64,000 bases of DNA from NCBI GenBank assembly GCA_964554795.1, contig CAZKQB010000008.1:11868-75867 (forward strand). The letters run 5' to 3'. The notes beneath the pieces were generated by a model. The model did no database searches. It was not told the origin of the DNA and saw nothing but the letters and a program-made list of their open reading frames with translations. A program made the position numbers and the translations under genes. This document shows positions 33,677 to 42,264 of the stretch, piece by piece; the stretch's first letter is position 1; each line of letters begins with the position of its first letter. The stretch is from SFHK01 sp964554795. GTDB taxonomy: Bacteria > Bacillota > Clostridia > Christensenellales > Aristaeellaceae.

Positions 33677-35430
33677 TACACGGAAACCTTGAGGGCGTTC
33701 GCGAATCGCTGATTCAGGAAATGGAGAAGCTGTACGACATCGACTTTGACCGTTCGATGTTTCTTCCCGACCGACTCTTACAGCTGCTCGTGCGCTTTAC
33801 CGATCAGCTGAACCGTGAAATGCTGGTTTATCTGGATCGCAATGGCGAAATACTGGAGGTTGCCATCGGATCCATTTCTTCCATCGGCCTGACCGAAATG
33901 CATCTGCGCCGCAACTTCGACCGGCTGACCGGCTTTCGCTGCATTCACACGCATCCTGGCGGAAACGCCGCGCTTTCAAATGTGGACATACAGGCGCTTC
34001 GCCTTCTGCGGTTCGACGCCATGTGCGCCGTAGGCGTAAACGGCGGCATCTGCACCGGTATCAGCGCCGCATTCTTAGGCGAGCTGGAATACAGTCGTCT
34101 GTCGGTCAACATTCTGGGTCCGGTCAAGCCCGGCCGCCTGCCCCAGCAGGCGTGGCTGCACGAGATTGAGCTTAGCGAGGAACGCGTGCAGAAGGCCATT
34201 GCCGAGGGTGGAATCGTCGAAACCGCAGAGAAGGTCATGCTGATTTCTACCGACAGCGAGGAGTCTCTGGACGAGCTGGCAAGTCTTGCCGACACGGCAG
34301 GCGCCGTCATCGTAAGCCGCGTGCTTCAGAAGCGACCCAAGCCGGATCCTGCCATGTTTATCGGGGCAGGAAAAGCACAGGAGCTCTCCCTTGCTTGTCA
34401 GACGCTGGAGGTTGACCTCGCCATTTTAGACGACGAGCTCACCGGCGCACAGCAGAAGAATCTTGAAAATGCACTGGGCGTGCGCGTGATCGACCGGACC
34501 AGTTTGATTCTGGACATCTTCGCCCGCCGCGCAGAAACCTCCGAGGGCAAGCTGCAGGTTGAGCTTGCTCAGCTAAAATACCGTTTGCCCCGGCTGGCCG
34601 GATCGTCCACGGCGCTGTCCCGTCTAGGCGGCGGCATTGGTACGCGTGGCCCCGGCGAAACCCGTTTGGAGGTCGACCGCCGCCATATCCGCCGCCGTAT
34701 CGATGAATTGAGCCGCCAGCTGAGCGACCTTTCGCGTCAGCGCGAAATGCGCCGCGCACGCCGCGGGAAAATGGATCAGACGACGGTTGCGCTGGTCGGC
34801 TACACCAATGCCGGAAAATCCACGCTCCTGAACGCATTGTCTGGTGCAGACGTGCTTGTAGAGGATAAGCTGTTTGCTACGCTTGACCCTGTCGTCCGGC
34901 AGGTATCGCTGCCTGAAAACCGCAGTTGCCTGATGGTCGATACCGTCGGCTTCATCCGAAAGCTCCCCCATACGCTCGTTGAGGCGTTCAAATCTACGCT
35001 TGAGGAGGCCGTATATGCCGACCTGCTCGTGATCGTGAGCGATCTTTCCTCTCCGTTCTACCGCCAACAGCGCGAGGTCGTATATGACGTGCTGCGGCAG
35101 CTCGGTGCAGACAACAAGCCCGTCGTCGAGGCGCTCAACAAGGCGGATAAATCTGAAATTGGCGGCATGATTGAGCCGGCCGGAGCCATTCTCATCTCCG
35201 CCTCCAGCGGCATGGGGCTTGATCACCTGAAGGCTGAAATCTCCCGCCGCATTGCCTCACTGCGTACCCGCGTAACCCTGTCCGTGCCCTATTCAAAGGG
35301 CGCAGTGCTCAACCTGGTGCACGATCAGGGACAGGTGGAGACGGAGGAATACACGGAAACCGGCACAAACGTCACCTGTCTGCTCGACGCAACGCTGTAC
35401 GCCCGCGTAAAAAAACTGCTGGAAGGCTAA
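33673..35430 (+). CDS. hflX: HflX GTPase with an N-terminal JAMM-like domain
   Basis: At 585 residues this is about 150 longer than standard HflX. The HflX part runs from about residue 185. It has a GTP_bdg N-domain (PDPAMFIGAGKAQEL), RGPGETRLEVDRR, and a G domain with VGYTNAGKST, DTVGFIRKLP, NKAD and SASSGMG. Residues ~30-150 form an extra domain that contains HTHPGGNAALSNVD at 92-105, an exact HxH-x7-SxxD JAMM zinc motif, with a candidate acid in EILEV (60-63). HflX splits stalled ribosomes; JAMM domains are zinc peptidases. It is coupled to glgP, which is an odd context. Confidence 0.92.
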   Translation: MIHGNLEGVRESLIQEMEKLYDIDFDRSMFLPDRLLQLLVRFTDQLNREMLVYLDRNGEILEVAIGSISSIGLTEMHLRRNFDRLTGFRCIHTHPGGNAALSNVDIQALRLLRFDAMCAVGVNGGICTGISAAFLGELEYSRLSVNILGPVKPGRLPQQAWLHEIELSEERVQKAIAEGGIVETAEKVMLISTDSEESLDELASLADTAGAVIVSRVLQKRPKPDPAMFIGAGKAQELSLACQTLEVDLAILDDELTGAQQKNLENALGVRVIDRTSLILDIFARRAETSEGKLQVELAQLKYRLPRLAGSSTALSRLGGGIGTRGPGETRLEVDRRHIRRRIDELSRQLSDLSRQREMRRARRGKMDQTTVALVGYTNAGKSTLLNALSGADVLVEDKLFATLDPVVRQVSLPENRSCLMVDTVGFIRKLPHTLVEAFKSTLEEAVYADLLVIVSDLSSPFYRQQREVVYDVLRQLGADNKPVVEALNKADKSEIGGMIEPAGAILISASSGMGLDHLKAEISRRIASLRTRVTLSVPYSKGAVLNLVHDQGQVETEEYTETGTNVTCLLDATLYARVKKLLEG

Positions 35431-35514
35431 ATCAAACAGCTTCAGCTCCGGGAATGTTGGCTAGTCATAAAACAGTTGCAGGCATGCCCGGTTGATCCAC
35501 TGGAGGATGAGTAT

Positions 35515-36180
35515 ATGATTCTAAATCAATCTATTGAAACGAAATATTTTCACGTTTTTTATGATGAAACAGATTGCAATATTCTTGAGCAAATCGTAAC
35601 TCTGATCGATGATACATATGACAACATAGTAAAACGGTTTGAACTAAAAACGGATAATCCCAAGTATAGATTCATGTTGTGCCCAAGCAGAGAGTCATTT
35701 AAGAAACTAACAGGCAAATCGGATGATGAATACGAAGACTGGATGGTGGGAAACGAAAATTATGAAACCAGAACTTTATGCATTCTTTCACCTAACATCG
35801 TTGATGATAGGTCTTTTGATGACATGCTTGCAGTTGTAAAGCATGAGATCATTCATATAGCTTTTGATCAGCTTCTAAACGAGGATGAAGCAAATATTAT
35901 GATTGCCGAAGGAATTGCTGTTGCTTGTGCGGGACAAATTGATCGAGACCGGCTTGATGATAGAAATTATCCAGATGTAAGAAAATTGCTTCGTGAAGAG
36001 TACTTTTACGAGAACGAAGGTTATTTGTATTCAGGCGTTTATATTTTGTATTTATTAAAACAAGTTGGCATAGACTGCTTTAAAAGAATTTATGCAGGAG
36101 ATGAGGAAATAGAAAAATATTTGTATGATGGCTTTGAAAGAGAGGCCATCCAGGGCTTTGCATTACAAGCTGAAGCATGA
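35515..36180 (+). CDS. HExxH zinc-metallopeptidase-like protein (gluzincin type)
   Basis: The 221-residue protein carries KHEIIHIAF, an HExxH zinc motif, near residue 118, and a likely third ligand in the following helix (MIAEGIAVACAG). This is the MA-clan gluzincin pattern. It has no signal peptide and no membrane helix, so it should act in the cytoplasm. Its AT-rich codons (AAA, GAT, TTT) differ strongly from its neighbours, which suggests transfer from a low-GC Firmicute. GGAGGATG sets the start at 35515. Confidence 0.82.
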   Translation: MILNQSIETKYFHVFYDETDCNILEQIVTLIDDTYDNIVKRFELKTDNPKYRFMLCPSRESFKKLTGKSDDEYEDWMVGNENYETRTLCILSPNIVDDRSFDDMLAVVKHEIIHIAFDQLLNEDEANIMIAEGIAVACAGQIDRDRLDDRNYPDVRKLLREEYFYENEGYLYSGVYILYLLKQVGIDCFKRIYAGDEEIEKYLYDGFEREAIQGFALQAEA

Positions 36181-36282
36181 GCGCGGTCTAATTTATGCTT
36201 GTATAATTTCGATAATTTCAAGCTTGTCTCAAAGGAAGAAGGCACTTCTATACACCGTTTGGTGCAGTGTGTCGCGTACAGC

Positions 36283-36603
36283 GCTTGGCTCTCCCTTTGG
36301 AAGAGCTGGCGCCGATGCCAACTGAGAGGGTAAAAATGACTATACTAAAAGATAATAGCCAATCGGAAAGACTGGTCATTAAATCGGATGGTTTTCAGCA
36401 TTGTAAGTCTCAGGGATTGGCATATGCTGCTGAGCATTCTGAGTTTTTGGACGCGTTTGGCCTATAGGTTTTGCGTTCTTCCAGCCCGGAGAGCGGCAGA
36501 GATCTTCATGGTGTATGCGAACAAATAGACATTACCATTCAAAACCGGCTGCAAGACCCTCTCGTTACCCGCAGTGACAGCTCTCCCAGAGGGAGAGCCA
36601 AGC
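36283..36603. mobile_element. MITE-like element with terminal inverted repeats
   Basis: The left end (36283-36331) begins GCTTGGCTCTCCCTTTGG. The reverse complement of the right end (36555-36603) begins GCTTGGCTCTCCCTCTGG. About 25 of the outer 28 bases match, and the inner ends both carry GAGAGGGT. The 321-base unit has no transposase. I recall similar CTCTCCC-type palindromic ends in other gut Firmicutes. No clear target duplication is visible. Confidence 0.6.
36336..36467 (+). CDS. Possible 43-residue reading frame inside the element
   Basis: An ATG preceded by GAGAGGG at good spacing opens a 43-codon frame that begins MTILKDNSQS. It has no recognisable family and may be chance, or the remnant of a passenger gene. 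Confidence 0.25.
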   Translation: MTILKDNSQSERLVIKSDGFQHCKSQGLAYAAEHSEFLDAFGL

Positions 36604-36705
36604 TTTCAGATAACCCTGTCGCATATACTGGCACAAGAAATGGAGCGTCTCGATGCCGATACGCACCACAAACTTTTGGAACTCCCGACTCACTCCGGGG
36701 CTTTT

Positions 36706-37662
36706 TTATTGCTTCATTTCAATCCACGTATCAAAATACCGTTCCTGAAATGCCGTTTGCCTTCGGATTTCTTCCTCCGAAAATGGCATTCCATCGGGCG
36801 CAACCACCCACTTATCCTCTTCGTCGTCCCGCCGATGGATCACGGCAATTCGTTTGCCGGTAAACGAACGCAAGGGCTTACAAGTTCCCAGAATGTATGC
36901 ATCCTGCTCCTCGCCATCGCCCGCAGTCAGCCCCTTGATATAGCCGTAGTTCACGGGATAATTCAGGTCGGCATGCGACGGATGCACCGCGCCCATCGGA
37001 CGATCGACGGTAACGGTTACGGTTTCGAACGCAGGATGACCAGAAGCTTCATCGATAGCACGAACCGCCGCACGCGCGTTCACGCGCAGCACACTCCGCT
37101 CAAACGGAACGTCCGCGCAAAGCGCATACCGATATTCCCCCAGCACGCCGGTCTTGTAAAACGCCATATCCTTCGGCGAATGCAGCTCGCCATTCATTGC
37201 CGTCAGCGATGAAAACGGCACAATCAGCCCCTCGCCGGTTTTCTTAACATACGCTTCCTTCACGCACCATTTCTCGGTGAGGCCTTCGCATTCCTCCTCC
37301 GGCGACACAATTCTCCGGCGAATGACCGAAAGGTCGCGCTCTGCCGCTTCCATATCCATGCCCACGGGTACATTGGCCCACGCGCATGCGCCCGCATTCC
37401 CTGTATGGGAAAACGACAGATACCCGTCCTCCGCACGCGCGAATTCGGGTTTGTCTTTCTCGCCGTACCGGTACGGCACACCGCCCGTCAAAAGCAGAAG
37501 CGCCAGCTCGGCGCACGCCGATTGTACGCGCCCCGCCTCCGTTTTGAGGCGCTCGATTTTTGCCTTCCTCTGCTCACTAAACCGAGGATGCAGGCATTCA
37601 GAAAGCGCACAGCCTGCACCGTCGACGATCACAAGCCGCGCCAGTGCGCGTTCCGCTGTCAT
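36706..37662 (-). CDS. 4'-Phosphopantetheinyl transferase fused to an inorganic pyrophosphatase-like domain
   Basis: The 318-residue protein has two parts. Residues 1-205 are a Sfp/AcpT-type transferase with FSHTGN (84-89), GMDMEAAER (101-109, metal-binding Asp and Glu) and WCVKEAYVKKTG (132-143). Residues 211-315 resemble a short family I pyrophosphatase: VDRPMGAVHP, YPVNYGYIKG, DGEEQDAYILG, HRRDDEEDKWVVAP and FQERYF. The transferase moves phosphopantetheine from CoA to a carrier protein and releases adenosine 3',5'-bisphosphate, so a pyrophosphatase partner is not an obvious need. The start overlaps the previous gene by ATGA. Confidence 0.85.
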   Translation of the reverse strand: MTAERALARLVIVDGAGCALSECLHPRFSEQRKAKIERLKTEAGRVQSACAELALLLLTGGVPYRYGEKDKPEFARAEDGYLSFSHTGNAGACAWANVPVGMDMEAAERDLSVIRRRIVSPEEECEGLTEKWCVKEAYVKKTGEGLIVPFSSLTAMNGELHSPKDMAFYKTGVLGEYRYALCADVPFERSVLRVNARAAVRAIDEASGHPAFETVTVTVDRPMGAVHPSHADLNYPVNYGYIKGLTAGDGEEQDAYILGTCKPLRSFTGKRIAVIHRRDDEEDKWVVAPDGMPFSEEEIRRQTAFQERYFDTWIEMKQ

Positions 37663-38510
37663 TTGGGCATGATCTCCGTCTTCGCCGGGCTGCTTCTTCC
37701 TTCAAGGTTCGGCTGACGACGTTCGATGGCAGCCAACGCGATTTCCACGTCCTCGTGCACCTCTTCGGGTGTAAACGCGCCCAACGTCACCATGTCGCAC
37801 GGGCGAATCGTCGCATAGTTGAACGTGAGCCCCACAAAGGGCGAACAACGGCCCGCCGCCATGGACTTGATTGTCATAACCGGTTTCTTCGCGTTCCAGA
37901 TTACCTTGTTGATGTATTCGATCTCCACCTGCATCAGAAAACCCATGCAGTTGTAAATCTGAATATACGTTTCCACGTCGTACTCGTTTAGATCGGAATA
38001 GATAATCAGCTCCGGCATATGCGCCGACAAACCCGGAAGCATGCCCTGCTCGCGGATCATCTTTAAATAATCCGGCAGGCGTGGAATTGCCTTCAGATTC
38101 TTGTTTACCAGCTGCTCGGCGCTGGAGTGGTGAATCAGGCAGAATGTCGCACCCAGTTCGCGGGATTGACGGAACCGTGCCTCTGCCTCCCTCCGCGCCT
38201 CCGCCGTATCGTCCACGTTCACGATGGGCGTATCCACAATAATGATCTTGCTCCCGAGCTCATCCTCCGCCTGATGCACGGCGTCAGCCAGCACAGGATT
38301 GTCGCCGAACGGCCCCATCACCGCATTGATACCGTATTCACTGTATGCCCTCAGCATCGAAACGATGGCTTCGCGGTTTTTATTGCGCTTCACAATCATC
38401 TGATCTGCCGAGGAGCTGGTGTGGCTGTAGCCAAGAATCCAATTGGTGCCTGCAATCATGCGGGGCATATCAATGCCGGCAACGGTCGTTCGGGGAAACA
38501 TCGTGCCCAT
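37659..38510 (-). CDS. Conserved-looking protein of unknown family, possibly a TIM barrel
   Basis: The 283-residue protein has alternating strand-helix segments, with loops such as INAVMGPFGDNPVLADAV, KIIIVDTPIVN, FCLIHHSS and VMTIKSMAAGRCSPFVG, which suggests a TIM barrel. I cannot name the family. A good RBS (GGGAGGAAAAG) precedes the ATG. It lies 58 bases after the riboflavin kinase gene, probably at the end of the Rnf-flavin operon. Confidence 0.7.
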   Translation of the reverse strand: MGTMFPRTTVAGIDMPRMIAGTNWILGYSHTSSSADQMIVKRNKNREAIVSMLRAYSEYGINAVMGPFGDNPVLADAVHQAEDELGSKIIIVDTPIVNVDDTAEARREAEARFRQSRELGATFCLIHHSSAEQLVNKNLKAIPRLPDYLKMIREQGMLPGLSAHMPELIIYSDLNEYDVETYIQIYNCMGFLMQVEIEYINKVIWNAKKPVMTIKSMAAGRCSPFVGLTFNYATIRPCDMVTLGAFTPEEVHEDVEIALAAIERRQPNLEGRSSPAKTEIMPK

Positions 38511-38568
38511 AAACTTTTCCTCCCTGATATGCTTTTCTAAAAGGAAGCGCCTGAATCGATCTGGTTCT

Positions 38569-38976
38569 TCACGGCTTCACGCTTTCGCGCGTGATGTCAG
38601 ACAGAATTTTTTCTGCTCTGCGGCTGTCCTCGCGCACCTGCGTGCGCACCTCGTCCAATGAAGCCATTTTGCACACCGGGCGCAGATATGCCTTCAACCA
38701 CAGGCATACGCGGCGATTATACAGATCTCCGTCAAAGTGGAGCAGAAACGTCTCCACCGTCGGCGTTGGGTCGCTATCCACGCTCGGGCGCGTGCCCACA
38801 TTTGTCACGCCGAAATATGCCTCCCCATCTACCTCCAAAAGCGAAGCATATACGCCCGCCTTCGGGAGTACACTGCCCTCGTCGCAGCGCAAATTGGCCG
38901 TCGGCATACCCACGGTATGCCCCAGTCCCTTCCCATGGACGATGGTTCCGACCAGGCAACTATCCTCGCCGCTCAT
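38569..38976 (-). CDS. Stand-alone riboflavin kinase (C-terminal half of RibF)
   Basis: The 135-residue protein corresponds to the kinase domain of bifunctional RibF: GKGLGHTVGMPTANL, with the PTAN nucleotide motif, PKAGVYAS, NVGTRPSV, and the catalytic Glu in PTVETFLLHF. It makes FMN from riboflavin. The missing adenylyltransferase half is encoded separately two genes upstream, with the transporter gene in between. The start at 38976 overlaps the RibU stop by one base (TGATG). Confidence 0.9.
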   Translation of the reverse strand: MSGEDSCLVGTIVHGKGLGHTVGMPTANLRCDEGSVLPKAGVYASLLEVDGEAYFGVTNVGTRPSVDSDPTPTVETFLLHFDGDLYNRRVCLWLKAYLRPVCKMASLDEVRTQVREDSRRAEKILSDITRESVKP

Positions 38977-39653
38977 CAGATCACCCTTTTCACTGCCAAC
39001 AGTATCAGCACACAGGTAATCACGAGCACGGCTGCAGCCAGCAGCGTACCCGCATTCCACATCGACGTGCCCTTCCTCGCTGCATCGTCCTCAGGAACCA
39101 GATGCGCCAACCGCAGCGCGCGCATCAGCGGCTTATACAGAAGCAGGGTCAGCGCAGCATTCAAGCCACCCTTAAACGCGTTGAACGGCAGAAATACCGT
39201 CGGCAGCATCTTTACGATCGCTTCCCGCGGCATTCCCATATACATCGGCGTGATGATGTAGTTCCACAGCAGCATAAAAAGCGTCATCAGCACCGTGCCC
39301 GCGAGCAGACCGCAGATTGCCCCCCTCAGCGTATGCCGGCGGGTATAAACAAACGCCGCCGTACCCGCGAAGGCGCAGCTGGAAAGGATGTTCATAAGCA
39401 GCCCGTAAAAGCCTGTTTCGCTGACGGTAAGCATTTCTACCAGAGACACAACCGCGCTGATTGCAAACGATGCAAGCGGCCCGTAAAGGAAGCCGCCAAT
39501 CACAATCACAACGTCCTTCGGCTCGTATTTTAGAAAGCTCACAATCGGAATGCGGCACACCGCCACAATCACATATGCCACCGCACACAGAAGGCCCATT
39601 ACGGTCAAGCGGCGCGTTCGTTCTTTTTCATTCATTCTTATCTGTTTGCCCAT
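38976..39653 (-). CDS. ribU: Riboflavin ECF transporter S component
   Basis: The membrane protein of about 225 residues has five to six helices and the RibU-like block FLKYEPKDVVIVIGGFLYGP near the N-terminus, which helps form the flavin-binding site. RibU binds riboflavin outside and works with the shared EcfAA'T module. It lies between the two halves of RibF, which supports the substrate call. Three in-frame ATGs exist; 39653 has GGGAG at nine bases, while 39635 and 39662 are alternatives. Confidence 0.87.
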   Translation of the reverse strand: MGKQIRMNEKERTRRLTVMGLLCAVAYVIVAVCRIPIVSFLKYEPKDVVIVIGGFLYGPLASFAISAVVSLVEMLTVSETGFYGLLMNILSSCAFAGTAAFVYTRRHTLRGAICGLLAGTVLMTLFMLLWNYIITPMYMGMPREAIVKMLPTVFLPFNAFKGGLNAALTLLLYKPLMRALRLAHLVPEDDAARKGTSMWNAGTLLAAAVLVITCVLILLAVKRVI

Positions 39654-40200
39654 GGCTCTCATCTCCCGTCATATACATCCGAACAAGGTCCTCCCGCTTT
39701 GCCTGCATGGCCTCGCGAATGGCACTGGAGGAAATTTTCCTGCGTCTGCCGTCCTCCTGAACCGTCACAAGCGGCACGATAATCGCTTCATACCCCAGCG
39801 GCGCACTTAGCCTCCGAAGCAGATGCACATTCCCGGCAGCACGGCTTCCAAAGGTGTAATCCTCGCCCGCCACCAACACCCGTGCGCCGTATTCGTTCAC
39901 AAGCATGCGCAGAAAATCCTCCGGAGATATGGCAGCGAATTCCGGCGTGAAGTGAACAAGTATCACATCGTCAACGCCCCGGGCACGCATGGCGGCCGCC
40001 TTTTCCTCTGCTGTCATCAGCGAAAGCGGCGCTGTAGAAAATACGCTGCGCGGGTTCTCGTAGAACGTGAATACCCGGGCAGGAAGGCTGCGGACTCGCG
40101 CCTCAGCCACCGTTCGATCGATGACGGCCAAATGCCCCGGGTGCATGCCGTCAAATGTGCCCAGTGCAATCGTCCCGGGCGAAAAACTGCCTGCAATCAT
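39628..40200 (-). CDS. ribF: Stand-alone FAD synthetase domain (N-terminal half of RibF)
   Basis: The 190-residue protein matches only the adenylyltransferase half of RibF: ALGTFDGMHPGHLAVI with the HxGH-type site, and the ISSSAIREAM signature near the end. It would convert FMN and ATP to FAD. It overlaps rnfB by ATGA and runs directly into ribU. The kinase half is at 38569-38976. An in-frame fusion broken by a sequencing error is excluded by the intervening gene. Confidence 0.9.
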   Translation of the reverse strand: MIAGSFSPGTIALGTFDGMHPGHLAVIDRTVAEARVRSLPARVFTFYENPRSVFSTAPLSLMTAEEKAAAMRARGVDDVILVHFTPEFAAISPEDFLRMLVNEYGARVLVAGEDYTFGSRAAGNVHLLRRLSAPLGYEAIIVPLVTVQEDGRRRKISSSAIREAMQAKREDLVRMYMTGDESHGQTDKNE

Positions 40201-41012
40201 ACGGTATCCTGTCCCTCCGGCTGCGCCGATGCATTCGTAATACAGCGGCACGGGCACACCTTTTCACAGGCGCCGCAGCGCGTGCACTTTGTGGGATCGA
40301 TGTGCGCACAGCCATCCCGAATGGTAATCGCGTCATACGTGCACTCACGCTTGCAGCGTCCGCAGCCGATACAGGCGTTCATGCACACGGCACGTGCCTC
40401 ACGCGCGGTATCCCGGTTGCGACAGCGCACAACTACGCTTTGAGAAAGCGGCAGCATGCGGATTGCGCCGCGCGGACAGTTTTCCGCGCATGCGCCGCAG
40501 CCGGTACACTTTTTCTCGTCGATGTGCGCCAGCCCATCTACCATGGAAATCGCGCCGAACGCACAGTGATCCACACAATCGCCAAGACCAATGCAGGCAA
40601 ACCGGCAGCTCTTCGGCCCTCCGGCAATCCCCGCAGCGACAATACAGCTTCGATAGCCATCGTATTGATACCGCGAAATCGCAATGCCGTCGCGACCCTG
40701 ACACAGCACGCGCGCAGTCAGCCGCTCGGTTGGCTGCGCCTCAACACCCATAATCCTTGCAATCTCCGCCGTACCCTTTTCGCCCGCGGGCGCGCAACCA
40801 TTCACCTTTGCCTCGCCGCGAACCACTGCCTGCGCAAAACCGTCGCAGCCAGGGTACCCGCACGCGCCGCAATTCGCGCCGCCTAAGCAAGCGCGAATCC
40901 TCTCGATCCGCTCGTCGACCTCCACATGAAACTTCTTTCCTGCGTAATTCAGTATCAGCCCGAACACAATGCCCAGCACACCCAGCACCGCGCCGGCAGA
41001 CAGGATCGTCAT
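40197..41012 (-). CDS. rnfB: Rnf complex subunit RnfB
   Basis: The 271-residue iron-sulfur protein has an N-terminal membrane helix and the four-cysteine motif CLGGANCGACGYPGC. Three to four [4Fe-4S] ferredoxin-type motifs follow (CIGLGDCVDHC, CTGCGACAENC, CIGCGRCKREC, CTRCGACEKVC). It is the entry point for electrons from ferredoxin. The ATG at 41012 has GGAAGGGGG upstream; the TTG before it is not needed. It is the last rnf gene and overlaps the FAD synthetase gene. Confidence 0.96.
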   Translation of the reverse strand: MTILSAGAVLGVLGIVFGLILNYAGKKFHVEVDERIERIRACLGGANCGACGYPGCDGFAQAVVRGEAKVNGCAPAGEKGTAEIARIMGVEAQPTERLTARVLCQGRDGIAISRYQYDGYRSCIVAAGIAGGPKSCRFACIGLGDCVDHCAFGAISMVDGLAHIDEKKCTGCGACAENCPRGAIRMLPLSQSVVVRCRNRDTAREARAVCMNACIGCGRCKRECTYDAITIRDGCAHIDPTKCTRCGACEKVCPCRCITNASAQPEGQDTV

Positions 41013-41035
41013 CAATTCAGCTTTCCCCCTTCCGC

Positions 41036-41629
41036 TCAGCGGCTGAACAGGCCGTTAAAGCCCAGAAAGGCCATCGCCATCAGCCCTGCCGTAACCAGAC
41101 TGATCGGGAACCCCCTCATGCACGCAGGAATCTTGCTGCTTTCCAACCGCTCGCGCACGCCCGCCATCAGCACAATGGCCAGAAGGAAGCCCAATGCGCT
41201 GAACGCGCCGTTCATCACGCTGTGAATGAGGTCCAACTGCTGCGTCACGTTGAGCGTTGCCACGCCCAGCACCGCACAGTTTGTAGTAATCAACGGCAGA
41301 TAAATGCCCAGCGCACCGTACAGCGACGGACTGGCCTTCTTGAGGAACATTTCCACAAACTGAACCAGCGCGGCAATTACCAGAATAAATGCAATCGTCT
41401 GCATAAATGGAATCTCAAGCGGAATCAGCACCCACGCATTCACCATATAAGTAAATAGCGAGGCGATGGTCATTACAAACGTCACCGCCAGTCCCATGCT
41501 TGCAGCAGTTTCCACCTTGCCCGACACGCCCAGAAACGGGCAGCAGCCGAGGAACTTCGAGAAAATGAAGTTATTGGTCAACACGCAGTTGACCATGAAC
41601 AGCAGAAAACCGGTCGAATTCGTGTTCAC
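41036..41629 (-). CDS. rnfA: Rnf complex subunit RnfA
   Basis: The 197-residue protein has six membrane helices and family motifs NCVLTNNFIFSKFLGCCPFLG and TTNCAVLGVATLN. RnfA and RnfE form a pseudo-symmetric pair that binds an iron-sulfur cluster within the membrane. The start is a GTG that overlaps the rnfE stop (GTGA). Confidence 0.96.
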   Translation of the reverse strand: MNTNSTGFLLFMVNCVLTNNFIFSKFLGCCPFLGVSGKVETAASMGLAVTFVMTIASLFTYMVNAWVLIPLEIPFMQTIAFILVIAALVQFVEMFLKKASPSLYGALGIYLPLITTNCAVLGVATLNVTQQLDLIHSVMNGAFSALGFLLAIVLMAGVRERLESSKIPACMRGFPISLVTAGLMAMAFLGFNGLFSR

Positions 41630-42264
41630 TGCCTGTCCGCCTCCCTTCTGCGCCGATCTTCAATCCGCCGAACGACGAGGTTGAACAGCCCCAGCAGGAT
41701 GCCGAAGGTCAAAAAGCCACCCGACGCCATTACAAACAGCAACATCGGCTCATACGACGCGCTCATCACCTGCACGCCAAACAGACAACCACTGCCAAGC
41801 AGCTCGCGGATCATGCCGATCAGCGTCAGCGCCAGCGTGAAGCCCACGCCCATGCCCAGCCCGTCAGCCACCGACGCAAGTACACCGTTTTTGCTGGCAA
41901 ATGCCTCGGCACGTGCCAGTATGATGCAGTTTACAACGATCAGCGGAATGAAGATGCCAAGGCTTTCATACAGATCAGAAAGGTACGCCTGCATCAAAAG
42001 CTGCACCATCGTCACAAACGTGCAAATAATCACGATAAACGCCGGAATACGCACCTGATCCGGGATGAACTTGCGCAGCATTGAAACCGCAGCGTTGGAA
42101 CCGATCAAAACAAATGTCGCCGCAGCGCCCATGCCCAGCCCGTTCAGCGCGCATGTCGTCACCGCCAGCGTTGGGCATGTACCCAATACGAGCCGGAATG
42201 TGGGGTTTTCGGTAATTACACCGTTCAGAAAAACCTTGCCAAGGCGCTTCTTTTCCTCGCTCAC
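41626..42264 (-). CDS. rnfE: Rnf complex subunit RnfE
   Basis: The 212-residue protein has six membrane helices, LVLGTCPTLAVTTCALNGLG and IVVNCIILARAEAFASKN, which are typical RnfE blocks. It is the partner of RnfA in ion-coupled electron transfer. A GTG start overlaps the rnfD stop. Confidence 0.96.
   Translation of the reverse strand: MSEEKKRLGKVFLNGVITENPTFRLVLGTCPTLAVTTCALNGLGMGAAATFVLIGSNAAVSMLRKFIPDQVRIPAFIVIICTFVTMVQLLMQAYLSDLYESLGIFIPLIVVNCIILARAEAFASKNGVLASVADGLGMGVGFTLALTLIGMIRELLGSGCLFGVQVMSASYEPMLLFVMASGGFLTFGILLGLFNLVVRRIEDRRRREADRQ

Larger units (their letters stand above)
35431..36705. other. AT-rich islet
   Basis: Base composition falls sharply against the ~57% GC flanks. 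The stretch holds one HExxH gene, a tiny reading frame and an element with terminal inverted repeats, and no other gene. A short plus-strand hairpin with a T-run ends it near 36690-36710. Horizontal gain is likely. Confidence 0.7.

Noticed and set aside
38976..40200. FMN riboswitch for ribU
   Set aside because: ribU overlaps its upstream gene, so there is no room for a leader, and no riboswitch core is seen.
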